The position numbers and the translations under genes were made by a program. From Natrinema pellirubrum DSM 15624 (lineage in GTDB: Archaea > Halobacteriota > Halobacteria > Halobacteriales > Natrialbaceae), in NCBI RefSeq assembly GCF_000230735.2, contig NC_019962.1, positions 1,178,001 to 1,242,000 on the forward strand: a DNA stretch of 64,000 bases. The letters run 5' to 3'. Under the pieces are notes generated by a model. The model did no database searches. It saw nothing but the letters and a program-made list of their open reading frames with translations, and had not been told where the DNA came from. This document shows, piece by piece, positions 26,016 to 34,493 of the stretch (positions are counted from its first letter, which is position 1; every line of letters starts with the position of its first letter).

Positions 26016-26786
26016 TTACTCGAAGTCCGGTTCCCGATCCTCGACGAACGCGGCCATCCCCTCGCGCTGATCCGGCGTGCCGAAGAGGCTCGCGAAGGCG
26101 CGTTTCTCGTAGCTGAGCCCGCTCTCCTGTGACCCCTCGTAGCCTTGATTGATCGCCTGCTTGGCCGTCCGCATCGCGAACGCCGGCTTCGCGGCGAGCC
26201 GATCGGCCAGTTCCGCGGCGACCCCCTCGAGTTCGTCGTCCGCTACGACCTCGCCGAACAGCCCCGCCTCCGCGGCCGACTCGGCGTCGAGGCGTTCGCC
26301 GAGGAAGATCATCCGGCGGGCGGTCTCGTCGCCGACCAGTCGCGGCAGCCGCTGAGTGGCCCCCCAGCCGGGGATGATTCCCAGATCGATCTCGGTGTTG
26401 CCGATCAGCGCCGATTCGCCGGCCACGCGGAGGTCACAGGCCAGCGCCATCTCACAGCCGCCGCCGAACGCGTAGCCGTTGACCGCGGCGATCGTCGGCG
26501 CGGGGAACGCCTCGAGCGCGTCGGCGACATCGTGGCCGAGTTCGCCCCACTTCTGGGCCGCCTCGGGACCGAGATCCTGCATGTATTTGATGTCCGCGCC
26601 GGCGATGAACGCGTCGCCGGCCCCGGTCAGGACGAGCGCGCGTGCGCCCTCGTCGGCGGCCGTTTCGATCGCCTCCCCCATCGCCTCGAGCGTCTCGACG
26701 TTCAGGGCGTTCAGGGCGTCCGGTCGGTCGACGGTCAGCGTTGCGACATCGTCGTCGTACTCGAGGGAGACTGTGTCCCAAGACAT
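26016..26786 (-). CDS. enoyl-CoA hydratase / isomerase (crotonase family)
   Basis: The protein (256 aa) is a complete crotonase: the oxyanion-hole segments AFIAGADIKYMQDLG and NGYAFGGGCEMALACDLRV, and a catalytic-type Glu in TEIDLGIIPGWGATQRL. It probably hydrates trans-2-enoyl-CoA in beta-oxidation and could supply the PHA pathway with 3-hydroxyacyl-CoA of S configuration. The start MSWDTVSLEYDDD at 26786 is preferred; the frame upstream has no conserved sequence. It is divergent from msrA with 133 bp between the starts. Confidence 0.9.
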   Translation of the reverse strand: MSWDTVSLEYDDDVATLTVDRPDALNALNVETLEAMGEAIETAADEGARALVLTGAGDAFIAGADIKYMQDLGPEAAQKWGELGHDVADALEAFPAPTIAAVNGYAFGGGCEMALACDLRVAGESALIGNTEIDLGIIPGWGATQRLPRLVGDETARRMIFLGERLDAESAAEAGLFGEVVADDELEGVAAELADRLAAKPAFAMRTAKQAINQGYEGSQESGLSYEKRAFASLFGTPDQREGMAAFVEDREPDFE

Positions 26787-26919
26787 ACCCCGGCGTTCGT
26801 CGGCCACCGGCAAATCCCTTGGCACGCGGTTCGGATCGCGAGGCAGGCAGCGGTCGGGTCGCGGGGCCCGAACGAACCCACCCGTCACATCTTTCCTCGG
26901 TCGCGCCCTACTCTGGGGT

Positions 26920-27450
26920 ATGGAACGAGCCACGTTCGGCGGCGGCTGTTTCTGGTGTACCGAAGCGGCGATGAAGGAACTCGAAGGCGTCGACGCCGTC
27001 ACCTCGGGCTACGCCGGCGGCCACGTCGAGGACCCCTCCTATCGGGAGGTCTGTTCCGGCAACACCGGCCACGCCGAAGTCGTCCAGGTCGAGTACGACC
27101 CCGACGTGATCGCGTACGACGAACTGCTCGAGGTCTTTTTCGCCACGCACGATCCGACACAGCTCAACCGACAGGGCCCCGACGTGGGCACGCAGTACCG
27201 CTCGATCGTCCTCGCTCACGATGACGAGCAACACCGGCAGGCCGAGGCCTACATCGAGGCCCTCGATTCCGAGTACGACGACGATGTCGTGACCGAACTC
27301 GAGCCCCTCGAGACGTTCTACCGCGCCGAGGAGAAACATCAGGACTACTTCGAGAAGAATCCCACCGACGCCTACTGCCAGATGCACGCGGCCCCGAAAG
27401 TCGAGAAGGTCCGCGAGAAGTTCGAGGAGAACGTCGCGCCGAACCAATAG
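26920..27450 (+). CDS. msrA: peptide methionine sulfoxide reductase MsrA
   Basis: This 176-residue protein repairs S-methionine sulfoxide. The catalytic motif is FGGGCFWCTEA (GCFW with the nucleophilic Cys), followed by GYAGGHVEDPSYREVCSGNT, THDPTQLNRQGPDVGTQYRS and YCQMHAAPKV, all conserved in MsrA. The start is an ATG at 26920. The short acidic gene at 27507 is downstream on the opposite strand. Confidence 0.95.
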   Translation: MERATFGGGCFWCTEAAMKELEGVDAVTSGYAGGHVEDPSYREVCSGNTGHAEVVQVEYDPDVIAYDELLEVFFATHDPTQLNRQGPDVGTQYRSIVLAHDDEQHRQAEAYIEALDSEYDDDVVTELEPLETFYRAEEKHQDYFEKNPTDAYCQMHAAPKVEKVREKFEENVAPNQ

Positions 27451-27506
27451 CGAGACCGCTCGGTCGCGGGGCGGTTCGGGGGACGATCGATCGTGAACGG
27501 GCGCGC

Positions 27507-27638
27507 TCAGTCCTCGCGTTCCTCGGCGAGGTGTTCCCAGATCTCGGTACACCCCGCACCGACGTCGACGTCCTCGAGGTGGCCGTCGTCTCGATCGGAC
27601 TCCTCGTCCGAACCGCCGGACTCGGCACTGTCGCTCAT
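27507..27638 (-). CDS. small acidic protein (43 aa)
   Basis: The frame MSDSAESGGSDEESDRDDGH is followed by LEDVDVGAGCTEIWEHLAEE and a short end. The C-terminal block VDVGAGCTEIWEHL looks conserved and structured (one Cys, an amphipathic helix), while the first 20 residues are almost all Ser, Asp, Glu and Gly. I recall similar haloarchaeal short proteins, but with no known function. It is convergent with msrA. Confidence 0.6.
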   Translation of the reverse strand: MSDSAESGGSDEESDRDDGHLEDVDVGAGCTEIWEHLAEERED

Positions 27639-28109
27639 TCCGCGGGCACCTCCGACCGCGGGCTCGACGTGATTGCGGCCGGTCCGGTTTGCAAAGCGGA
27701 TGTGGCCGCGGTTCGGGAGCCCCGTTTTTTCGTCGCGTCTGCTGTCATGGGTTCGGGTTACGCGGTCGGACGGATAAAGACGGGTTCCCGAGCAAGCGAT
27801 ACCTCGACTCGGGCGTTTCGGAAACTACTGCCGCTATCTCTGTCGAAAGACGATGGCAGTTTTCAGGGGGAGTAACCGGTTACAGCGACGGCGACTCCAT
27901 CGTCCGGGTCGATCGTCGTGTCATCACGATCGCTCGCTGCAACGATATTGAACGCGGGAGCTGCGCCACGCCACTGTCGGACGAACCGCGATCCGGACCC
28001 AGTTTAGCGGGGGCCAGACGTGGTGTTCGTCGTTGTAATATTAGCCGGTAGTTGGATGGACCCGCGAACAGCCAGTGGCAGGGACTCGAGTCGTTCCCGC
28101 AGTCGGGGG
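27639..28109. other. 471-bp gap without a recognisable gene
   Basis: Frames here are short and have no haloarchaeal codon or acidic signature. It probably holds the promoter of the small 27507 gene at its left side and the 3' end of the methyltransferase transcript at its right side. No repeat or RNA was recognised. Confidence 0.4.
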
Positions 28110-30062
28110 TTAGTTCGTTCGCGTTTCGAGCGCGTCGAGTTCGATCTCGGAATCGAAATGGGACCGTTCGTTCATATCAGGGAACGGGTACGTACAGAGG
28201 ACCTTCCCCTCGGGCATCGTTTCGTGAGTCGCCGGCGTCCGGAGTTCGTAGCGCCACCCGCGAAGTTGCCGGAGCGCATCCACGAGTTCCTCGTGGGTCG
28301 CGTCCAACTGGCGGCCGAGTTCGTCCAGGGTAAACTCCGTGTTGCAGTTGCTCGCTTGGCTGAAAAACTGGAGCGTCCGCGGGACCAGCCCCGCGTCGAC
28401 GCCCGTCAACTCGAGCGACGACGAGTAGTCCAGCCGGGTGGTCGAGTAGTGGCCGACGACGTCGATGAACTTCTCGTAGCGCGTTCGCTCGATTACGTCC
28501 GTCGCGGCGATATCCCAGACGTAGAAGATATCGTCGAGATCGACCCCAATCGCGGTCACCTCGAGGGAGCCGATCCCGTTCCAGATGCCGTCGTCCGGTT
28601 CGAGGACGATCTCGATCGTCCCCTCGCCGCCGTGTTGTCGCTCGATGTCCACGCGGAGAGTGCCCCCTTCCACGTCGCTTTCCGTATCGAAGGTCCGGCC
28701 CGCACCGTCCGGTTCGACGTCGGTGCCGTAGCTCAACCGCTCGCGCTCGAAGTGGTCGCGGTAGTGCAGCGTGGCCCGTCGGCGGGTCGCTTCCGGCTCC
28801 GTCTCGTCGTCGCTCGAGTCGCCGTACTCCTCTAACCCGCGTTGCTGGCCGCTTCGTTCGTTGCGAGGGTCCCAGAGCCCGAGTTCCTCGAGCCGTTCGC
28901 GGGCCTTCCGGCGGTATTCCTCCGTACTCGTCCGCTTTCGCGAGCGGAAGTTCAGGTCGTACCCGTCGGGCATCGGCACCACGTCGTCGTCCCCCTCGGC
29001 TCCGAACAGTTCCTCGGCGATCGCTTTCGCCAGCACCTCGGCGATCCGCGGGGGGACCGAATTGCCGATCTGTTTGACGACCTGCCCGTACGAACCCTCG
29101 AGGACGTAGTCGTCGGGGAACGCCTGCAGGCGTTTGAGTTCCGCTTCGGTGAACTTCCGGTTCTCCCAGTGGAAAGGGCCCGACGCCGCGCCGGGCTGGG
29201 CCTTCAGCGTCCGAACGGGTCGTTCGGGGTCGGCCTTGTAGAGGTAGTCCGAGAAGCGAGAGCGCCAGCCAAAGACCGGCTCCGGGTGGCCGAGCTTCTC
29301 CGTGTAGAAACTGTAGTTGAGTCCCGGCGGGATATCGGCCAGCAGATGGGCGTGTTTCGACGTGATCTCGTAGGTCGGATCCTCGGCTGCGCCCGCCGTC
29401 TCCAGGTCCGCGAGGGCCTCGCCGGCCGTCACGAGGTCGCGGTCGGCGGGCGAGTCGGGACCGTGGGTCGGTCGCGGGAAGCGAAACTCCTCGTCTACGT
29501 CCTTCCGGACGCCGACGATGAACGTTCGGGCACGGTGCTGTGGGACGCCGTAGTCCGCGGCGTCGAGCGTCCGAGCCGTCAGGCGATACCCGGGATCGCC
29601 AGCCTCGTTCTCGAAGGCGTCGACGATCATCTGCCAGTCCTCCTCGTCGGAGGTGATCCCGTAGACGTTCTCGAAGAGGAAGGCCCGCGGCTGCCATCGC
29701 TCGAGCAGTTTCACGTACGCGCGAAACAGCTGTCCGTCCTCGCTGTCGGCACCGGCGAAGCCGCCGGAACGGCGGGCCGCCGCAGAGAACGGCTGGCACG
29801 GCGGGCCGCCGATGACGAGATCGACTTCATCGGGCTCGAGGTCGCCGCCGTCGTACTCCGTGATGTCCGTCCGTTCGATGATCGCGTCGTCGTCGATGTA
29901 AGAGCCCCGCTCGGCGTTCGTCCGAAGCGTGTCGATAGCGATATCGTCGATGTCGGTATGAAAGCGGACGTCGAACTCCGAAAGCGTGCTAAAGCCAATA
30001 TCGAGACCGCCGGCGCCGGTAAACAGACTGGCAACACGAATCCGGTCACTCATCTCCACCAC
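28110..30062 (-). CDS. DNA (cytosine-5) methyltransferase with long C-terminal extension
   Basis: The first ~355 residues are a complete C5 methyltransferase: motif I SLFTGAGGLDIGF, motif IV GGPPCQPFS (catalytic Cys89), motif VI ENV (131-133), motif VIII QHRART (175-180), a short target-recognition region (about 190-290), motif IX RLQAFP and motif X GNSVPP (333-338). Residues ~370-650 are an added region: a charged linker, a beta-rich part (about 465-560) and a stretch near 575-612 (TEFTLDELGRQLDATHEELV) that resembles a winged helix. It is divergent from a candidate restriction enzyme gene. The target sequence cannot be told from this. Confidence 0.9.
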   Translation of the reverse strand: MVEMSDRIRVASLFTGAGGLDIGFSTLSEFDVRFHTDIDDIAIDTLRTNAERGSYIDDDAIIERTDITEYDGGDLEPDEVDLVIGGPPCQPFSAAARRSGGFAGADSEDGQLFRAYVKLLERWQPRAFLFENVYGITSDEEDWQMIVDAFENEAGDPGYRLTARTLDAADYGVPQHRARTFIVGVRKDVDEEFRFPRPTHGPDSPADRDLVTAGEALADLETAGAAEDPTYEITSKHAHLLADIPPGLNYSFYTEKLGHPEPVFGWRSRFSDYLYKADPERPVRTLKAQPGAASGPFHWENRKFTEAELKRLQAFPDDYVLEGSYGQVVKQIGNSVPPRIAEVLAKAIAEELFGAEGDDDVVPMPDGYDLNFRSRKRTSTEEYRRKARERLEELGLWDPRNERSGQQRGLEEYGDSSDDETEPEATRRRATLHYRDHFERERLSYGTDVEPDGAGRTFDTESDVEGGTLRVDIERQHGGEGTIEIVLEPDDGIWNGIGSLEVTAIGVDLDDIFYVWDIAATDVIERTRYEKFIDVVGHYSTTRLDYSSSLELTGVDAGLVPRTLQFFSQASNCNTEFTLDELGRQLDATHEELVDALRQLRGWRYELRTPATHETMPEGKVLCTYPFPDMNERSHFDSEIELDALETRTN

Positions 30063-30423
30063 CCGGTAGCAGCGTCATCGTTGATAGGTTTCCGGCGTTG
30101 AAAGAGTGTAGTGCTTGTGGTTTCGCACCTCGAGGACCGATCGAATCCGACGGAGCCAGCGTCGCCTTGCCATGCTCGGTCGAGCCGTCGATCTCGCCCT
30201 CGAATCCGTCTCTCACGACTCTGAGCCACGAAGTCTCGTGCCACGTGGAGGCTGTCGCGACGACCTCTGGTCGGTCGATAGCAACCGGGGCCGTTCGCCG
30301 ACGACACTGCGTCGTAATCAGTAGGCGCGATTATTGTACTACTATACACTTATATACTAACCTGGGAATTCACAGTGGACATTACGTTTAAGTTGTATTG
30401 GGGAACATAGCAGACACATAGAG
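30063..30423. promoter_or_regulatory. divergent promoter region of the candidate restriction-modification pair
   Basis: This 361-bp gap becomes AT-rich toward the endonuclease gene: CTTATATAC near 30350 and CGTTTAAGT (30385-30393) are TATA candidates, the latter about 31-39 bp before the ATG. On the other strand CCTATCAA (about 30084-30091) lies about 22-29 bp before the methyltransferase start. I see no separate controller (C) protein gene. Confidence 0.45.
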
Positions 30424-31755
30424 ATGGCTGACAGTACATCGAACGCGAACGACGGGGTCGAGCCGCACGTGCGGTACTACGCCGACCGCGTCGTGTTCGT
30501 CGACGAGGACGGGACCACCACCGAGTATCGGGAAGGGAAGCAGTCGGAGGCCGCGAGAGAACGGTACAACCGAATCAAAGACGACCTCGAGGACGGCTGG
30601 TTCGAGGACGTCCTCGACCGGGTCACCGATCCCGGAACCGAGAACGAGATCGCGCTGGACGGGGAGATCCGGACCCTCATCGACGAGATCGTCGAGTCGA
30701 TCACCAGCGAGCGAGGGCGTGCGATCGCCGGGCTGACCGTTACTCAGTTGGTGATCAAGTCCCTCGAGCCCGCACAGAGCATTCGACTCCACAAGGGGAG
30801 CCGGAACAGCGCGCACTTCTCGTGGCGGGAGGGGCTATCGATGCGGACGATCGACAGCAATTACGTCGCGCCGGCGCTCCGGGACAGGGACCTGTTGCGG
30901 GTCAACGCCGACGGCGTGATGATGACCCGCTCGCTCGCGGAGAACTACCCCTACTCGAAACAGTACAAGGCGAACATTCGGGGAGCCCAACGACAGTGGG
31001 GCGACCTGGTCGAGGCCCTCGAGGACGACGACCCGGTCGATGCGCTGGAGGCGCTCGAGTACATGATCGTCAGCCTCTCGAACCGCGGCGAGCGCGCCGA
31101 GGAGGTCTACGAGGACGCTCTGGAGTTGGTCGATCGGTTCGTCGCCGGTGAGCCGTCCCCCGAAACGGTCAAGCAGGTCATCGACATTCACCTGGCGCAG
31201 TCTCAGCACGGGGCCCGCATCTACGAGGTCGCCATGCACGCGCTGGCACAGGTCCTCGAGGACGAGGGGCTGCTCGACGGCCGCCTGAAGCCGCTCACGC
31301 AGATGCGCTCGGCTGACAAGAAACACGGTAACATCGCGGACATCGAGGTCGTCGACCCCGACGACGAGTTCAGGGTTCGGGAGGCCTACGACGCGAAGTA
31401 CGGCAAGGCGTACCTGCTGAACGAACTCCAGGAGATCCGGGGCAAACTCGAGGCGCACCCGGAGACCGAGTCGGTCGCGTTCGTGACCAGTTCGGAGCCG
31501 GTCCGGGACGACGCCATCGAGGACCGGCTCGCGGCCCTTGAAAGCGAGTTCGGCGTGACCGTGAGCGTGACGACCTTCGACGAGTTCTGGCGGCGCTGGT
31601 GGTCGGCGCTGGACGACCGCGGTGTCGCCGCGACGGACTGGCTCGAAGCCTACGCCGAGACGCTCTGTCAGCGACGACGGGACCGCGCCCCGGTCAACGA
31701 ACCCACGCGCGAGTGGGTCGAAGAACTGGCGTCGATCCTCGAAGATCGGGTGTAG
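30424..31755 (+). CDS. candidate type II restriction endonuclease (PD-(D/E)xK)
   Basis: I do not recognise a named family. The 443-residue protein has a helical N-terminal half, then a plausible PD-(D/E)xK core: Glu268 in a helix (GARIYEVAMHAL), Asp306 in HGNIADIEVV, and D323-A-K325 in REAYDAKYGKAYLLNELQEI, with a later strand VAFVTSS. Genes of this kind opposite a C5 methyltransferase are normally restriction enzymes, so context supports the call. The residue assignment is mine. An alternative is a nuclease of another defence system that uses the methyltransferase for self-marking. Confidence 0.65.
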   Translation: MADSTSNANDGVEPHVRYYADRVVFVDEDGTTTEYREGKQSEAARERYNRIKDDLEDGWFEDVLDRVTDPGTENEIALDGEIRTLIDEIVESITSERGRAIAGLTVTQLVIKSLEPAQSIRLHKGSRNSAHFSWREGLSMRTIDSNYVAPALRDRDLLRVNADGVMMTRSLAENYPYSKQYKANIRGAQRQWGDLVEALEDDDPVDALEALEYMIVSLSNRGERAEEVYEDALELVDRFVAGEPSPETVKQVIDIHLAQSQHGARIYEVAMHALAQVLEDEGLLDGRLKPLTQMRSADKKHGNIADIEVVDPDDEFRVREAYDAKYGKAYLLNELQEIRGKLEAHPETESVAFVTSSEPVRDDAIEDRLAALESEFGVTVSVTTFDEFWRRWWSALDDRGVAATDWLEAYAETLCQRRRDRAPVNEPTREWVEELASILEDRV

Positions 31756-31856
31756 GGTGTCCTCGAGCCGAGAGACCACAGCGAATCACGACCCGTTCGC
31801 TCTTCGTCTCGCTCGATCGGTGAAAGCTACGTCAGTGTGGACGCCCTCGATCGGGT

Positions 31857-33074
31857 ATGGAGCGAACCGAAGTCCTCGTGATCGGCGGCGGCGCGACCGG
31901 GGCGGGAATCGCAAGAGACCTCGCACGCAGGGGCGTCGACGTCACGCTCGTCGAGCGCGACGGGCTCGCGTCGGGTACCTCGGGCCGGTCGCACGGTCTG
32001 TTGCACAGCGGCGCACGCTACGCAGAGGCCGACGGGCCGGAGGCCCAGGCGTGTCTCGAGGAGAACCGGATCGTCCGCCGGATCGCGGGCGAGTGCGTTC
32101 GGGACACCGGCGGACTCTTCGTGGAACTCGCGGCCGATGATCCGGCGTACTTCGAGGCGAAGCGAGCGGCCTGTGAGAACGTCGGTATCCCGACCGACGT
32201 CGTCGACGGCGCGGCCGCCCGCGAAGCGGTCCCGGGACTGGCGACCGACGTCGAACGCGCAATGGAGGTCCCGGACGGGGTCGTCGTCCCGTCCAGACTG
32301 GTCGCGGCGAACGCGGCCGATGCCCGCGACCACGGCGCGCGAATCCGCCCGCACACACCGGTCACGTCGATGACGACCGAGGACGGCCGAATCAGGTCCG
32401 TCACGCTCGGCGGCGACGCCGACGCGACGCTCAGTCCGGAATACGTCGTGAACGCAACCGGGCCCCACGCCGGTCGGGTCGCGGCGATGGCCGGCGCTGC
32501 CGTCGAGATGCGACCGACTCGCGGCGTCATGGTCTCGGTCGAATATCCGGGCCTCGAGCCGGTTCTCAACCGGTGTCGCGAGCCGGCCGACGGGGATATC
32601 GTCGTCCCTCACGACGGCGAGGTCGTCCTCGGGACGACGAGCGTGGCGGTCGACGATCCGGACGACTACGAGCGGGCCGACTGGGAGATCACAGCGACGG
32701 TCCGGGAGTGTGCGGCGATGCTCCCGCCGGTGGCCGATGCCGACCACGTCCGGACGTGGTGGGGGGTCCGCCCGCTGTACGAACCCGACGAAGCCACGCG
32801 GGGTGGGCGCGGCATCTCGCGTGGCTTCCACCTGCTCGATCACGCCGAGGCGGGCGTCGAGAACTGCTGTAGCATCGTCGGTGGGAAGCTGACGACCTAT
32901 CGGCGGATGGCCGAGGCGACCGCGGACCTCGTCTGCGAGCGACTCGAGGTCGACGCGGACTGTTCCACCGGGGACGAGCGGCTGCCGGCGGCGTCCGATC
33001 CCGACCGGCTCGACGAGTTCGTCCGGGAGTTCGACGGACAGGGACCGACGGACGCGGATCTCGTCGGAAGCTAA
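31857..33074 (+). CDS. GlpA-type FAD-dependent glycerol-3-phosphate dehydrogenase, C-terminally short
   Basis: The protein (405 aa) has the FAD-binding VLVIGGGATGAGIARDLARR and the GlpA-typical GRSHGLLHSGARYAEAD, GGLFVELAADDPAYFEAKRA and VPDGVVVPSRLVAANAADAR blocks. It should oxidise glycerol 3-phosphate or a similar alpha-hydroxy acid to the keto form. Bacterial GlpA is about 540 residues; this one ends after the FAD domain (SIVGGKLTTYRRMAEATADL) with only ~40 more residues, so the C-terminal BFD/[2Fe-2S] part is absent. No glpB, glpC or glpK is adjacent, so a different electron acceptor or substrate is possible. Confidence 0.75.
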   Translation: MERTEVLVIGGGATGAGIARDLARRGVDVTLVERDGLASGTSGRSHGLLHSGARYAEADGPEAQACLEENRIVRRIAGECVRDTGGLFVELAADDPAYFEAKRAACENVGIPTDVVDGAAAREAVPGLATDVERAMEVPDGVVVPSRLVAANAADARDHGARIRPHTPVTSMTTEDGRIRSVTLGGDADATLSPEYVVNATGPHAGRVAAMAGAAVEMRPTRGVMVSVEYPGLEPVLNRCREPADGDIVVPHDGEVVLGTTSVAVDDPDDYERADWEITATVRECAAMLPPVADADHVRTWWGVRPLYEPDEATRGGRGISRGFHLLDHAEAGVENCCSIVGGKLTTYRRMAEATADLVCERLEVDADCSTGDERLPAASDPDRLDEFVREFDGQGPTDADLVGS

Positions 33075-33094
33075 CGCGAGGTGAGAACCATCGG

Positions 33095-33454
33095 TCAGTG
33101 GCCACCCTGCAGTTCGGACCAGATGCTGGCCCCCGAAGCGTAATCGACGTCGACGCGCAACTCGTTGTCTTCGTCGAGTCCGATCGAGATCCGCTCGAGG
33201 TTGGCCACGTACCGGGCTTTCCGGTGGCGGCCCTCCCGGACGCCGACGGCCTCTTCGGCGAGCCCGGCCTCGGTCAGGCAATCGAGTTTGCGGTAGGTCG
33301 TCGAGAGCGGGCGCTCCGTCGCCTCGGCGATCGCCTCGACGGTCATCGGCTCCTCGAGAATCGCGATGATTTCCCGACAGGCGCAGTCGTCGAGCGCGGC
33401 GATCACGCACTCGAAATCGGGCGTCTCGTCGGACGGGGAGAACTCGAGGGACAT
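33095..33454 (-). CDS. winged-helix transcriptional regulator (119 aa)
   Basis: The protein has an ArsR-like helix-turn-helix: ALDDCACREIIAILEEPMTV, EAIAEATERPLSTTYRKLDC and LTEAGLAEEAVGV, followed by a basic wing RHRKARY and a beta-rich tail. It is widespread in haloarchaea, where relatives regulate metabolism or stress genes. The start at 33454 was chosen as the last ATG before the conserved core (MSLEFSPSDE); a start at 33490 is possible. It is convergent with the GlpA-like gene and divergent from the corrinoid adenosyltransferase gene. Confidence 0.8.
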   Translation of the reverse strand: MSLEFSPSDETPDFECVIAALDDCACREIIAILEEPMTVEAIAEATERPLSTTYRKLDCLTEAGLAEEAVGVREGRHRKARYVANLERISIGLDEDNELRVDVDYASGASIWSELQGGH

Positions 33455-33565
33455 CGGTGACCGCGGGTTAGGAGCGAACACGGAAGACACGTTTGGTTAC
33501 GTATGTCACAGAATCCCGCCTGCGATGGAGCAACGTACATGTGGGCGCGGCCCGACCGCCCGCGT

Positions 33566-34255
33566 ATGAGCGACGAGGAGGAAGTCGAGTCCGCGATCGA
33601 GAACACGCCCGGGCAGGGTCGAACGCCCGAAGCCGAGCGGATCGAACCCGCCGCGCCCGAGGAGTTCGGGCGCGTGCAGGTCTGGTGGGGCGACGGGAAA
33701 GGGAAGACGACGGCGACGCTGGGGATGGGGATGCGCGCCGCCGGCCACGGCTACCGCGTCCACATGCTCCAGTTCATGAAAGGCGGGGCCTCGAGCGTCG
33801 ACGCGGTCCGGGGCGAGTACAACGCCATCGCCGCCCTGCCGGGGATCAGCTACGAGAACCTCGGCCACTACGGCTGGCACGGGATGGCCGACGGCAGCGA
33901 CGAGGCCGACCACGAGGCCGAAGCGCAGGCCGGCCTCGAGCGTGCCCACGAACTGCTCGAGGCCGCCGACGACGCCGACCTCGGCGCACCGATCGATCTC
34001 GCAGCCGAGCCGGAGGCCGGGATGCACATGCTCATCCTCGACGAGGTCCTCTACGCCGCCGACCGGGAGTTACTCTCTCAGGACGACGTGTTGGGGCTGA
34101 TCGAGGCCAAGCCCGACGACCTCGAACTCGTCCTCTCGGGGAGCCACACCGAGCCCGCGTACCTCGCCGACAGCGCGGACCTGATCACGAACGTCCGGAA
34201 AGTGAAACACCCGATCGACGACGGCCAGCGAGCGCGACAGGGCACCGAGTTCTGA
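33566..34255 (+). CDS. cobA: cob(I)yrinic acid a,c-diamide adenosyltransferase
   Basis: This 229-residue protein of the CobA/CobO/BtuR family transfers adenosyl from ATP to the corrinoid cobalt. The P-loop is VWWGDGKGKTTATLGMGMRA; later blocks LILDEVLYAADRELL and LVLSGSHTEPAYLADSADLI are typical. A ~35-residue acidic N-terminal leader precedes the core. The ATG at 33566 (MSDEEEVESA) is preferred to one at 33503, which would add a non-conserved leader. Cobyric acid synthase is encoded 5.7 kb downstream, but the two are not contiguous. Confidence 0.88.
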   Translation: MSDEEEVESAIENTPGQGRTPEAERIEPAAPEEFGRVQVWWGDGKGKTTATLGMGMRAAGHGYRVHMLQFMKGGASSVDAVRGEYNAIAALPGISYENLGHYGWHGMADGSDEADHEAEAQAGLERAHELLEAADDADLGAPIDLAAEPEAGMHMLILDEVLYAADRELLSQDDVLGLIEAKPDDLELVLSGSHTEPAYLADSADLITNVRKVKHPIDDGQRARQGTEF

Positions 34256-34310
34256 GACTGTCGCTTCGTTACCCGTAGTTGTTCTTGTATCCACACGCGT
34301 CCGTGAAACT

Positions 34311-34325
34311 CTTGTTCAGTACAGA
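34311..34325 (+). repeat. left copy of a 15-bp direct repeat
   Basis: CTTGTTCAGTACAGA (34311-34325) matches CTTGTTCAGTTCAGA (35678-35692) at 14 of 15 positions. The two copies bracket the lower-GC segment that carries two small regulators. Confidence 0.4.
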
Positions 34326-34493
34326 GGAAGCAGAGAACGACCTCGGGGGACTGCATCAGTGATCCACGTTTAGGTCCAGACGAACCGAGTACCGATTCTG
34401 GGTTCGGGCGATCAGGCGTTTGGGAACAGCGGCGTCAGGAACACGGTCTGCTGAGTCGTAGACCTTTCCCGCTGGAAGCCGATGGTACAGGCC

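Noticed and set aside
28842-30101. 419-residue open frame opposite the methyltransferase
   Set aside because: The sequence has no domain and mirrors the codons of a complete C5 methyltransferase with all motifs.
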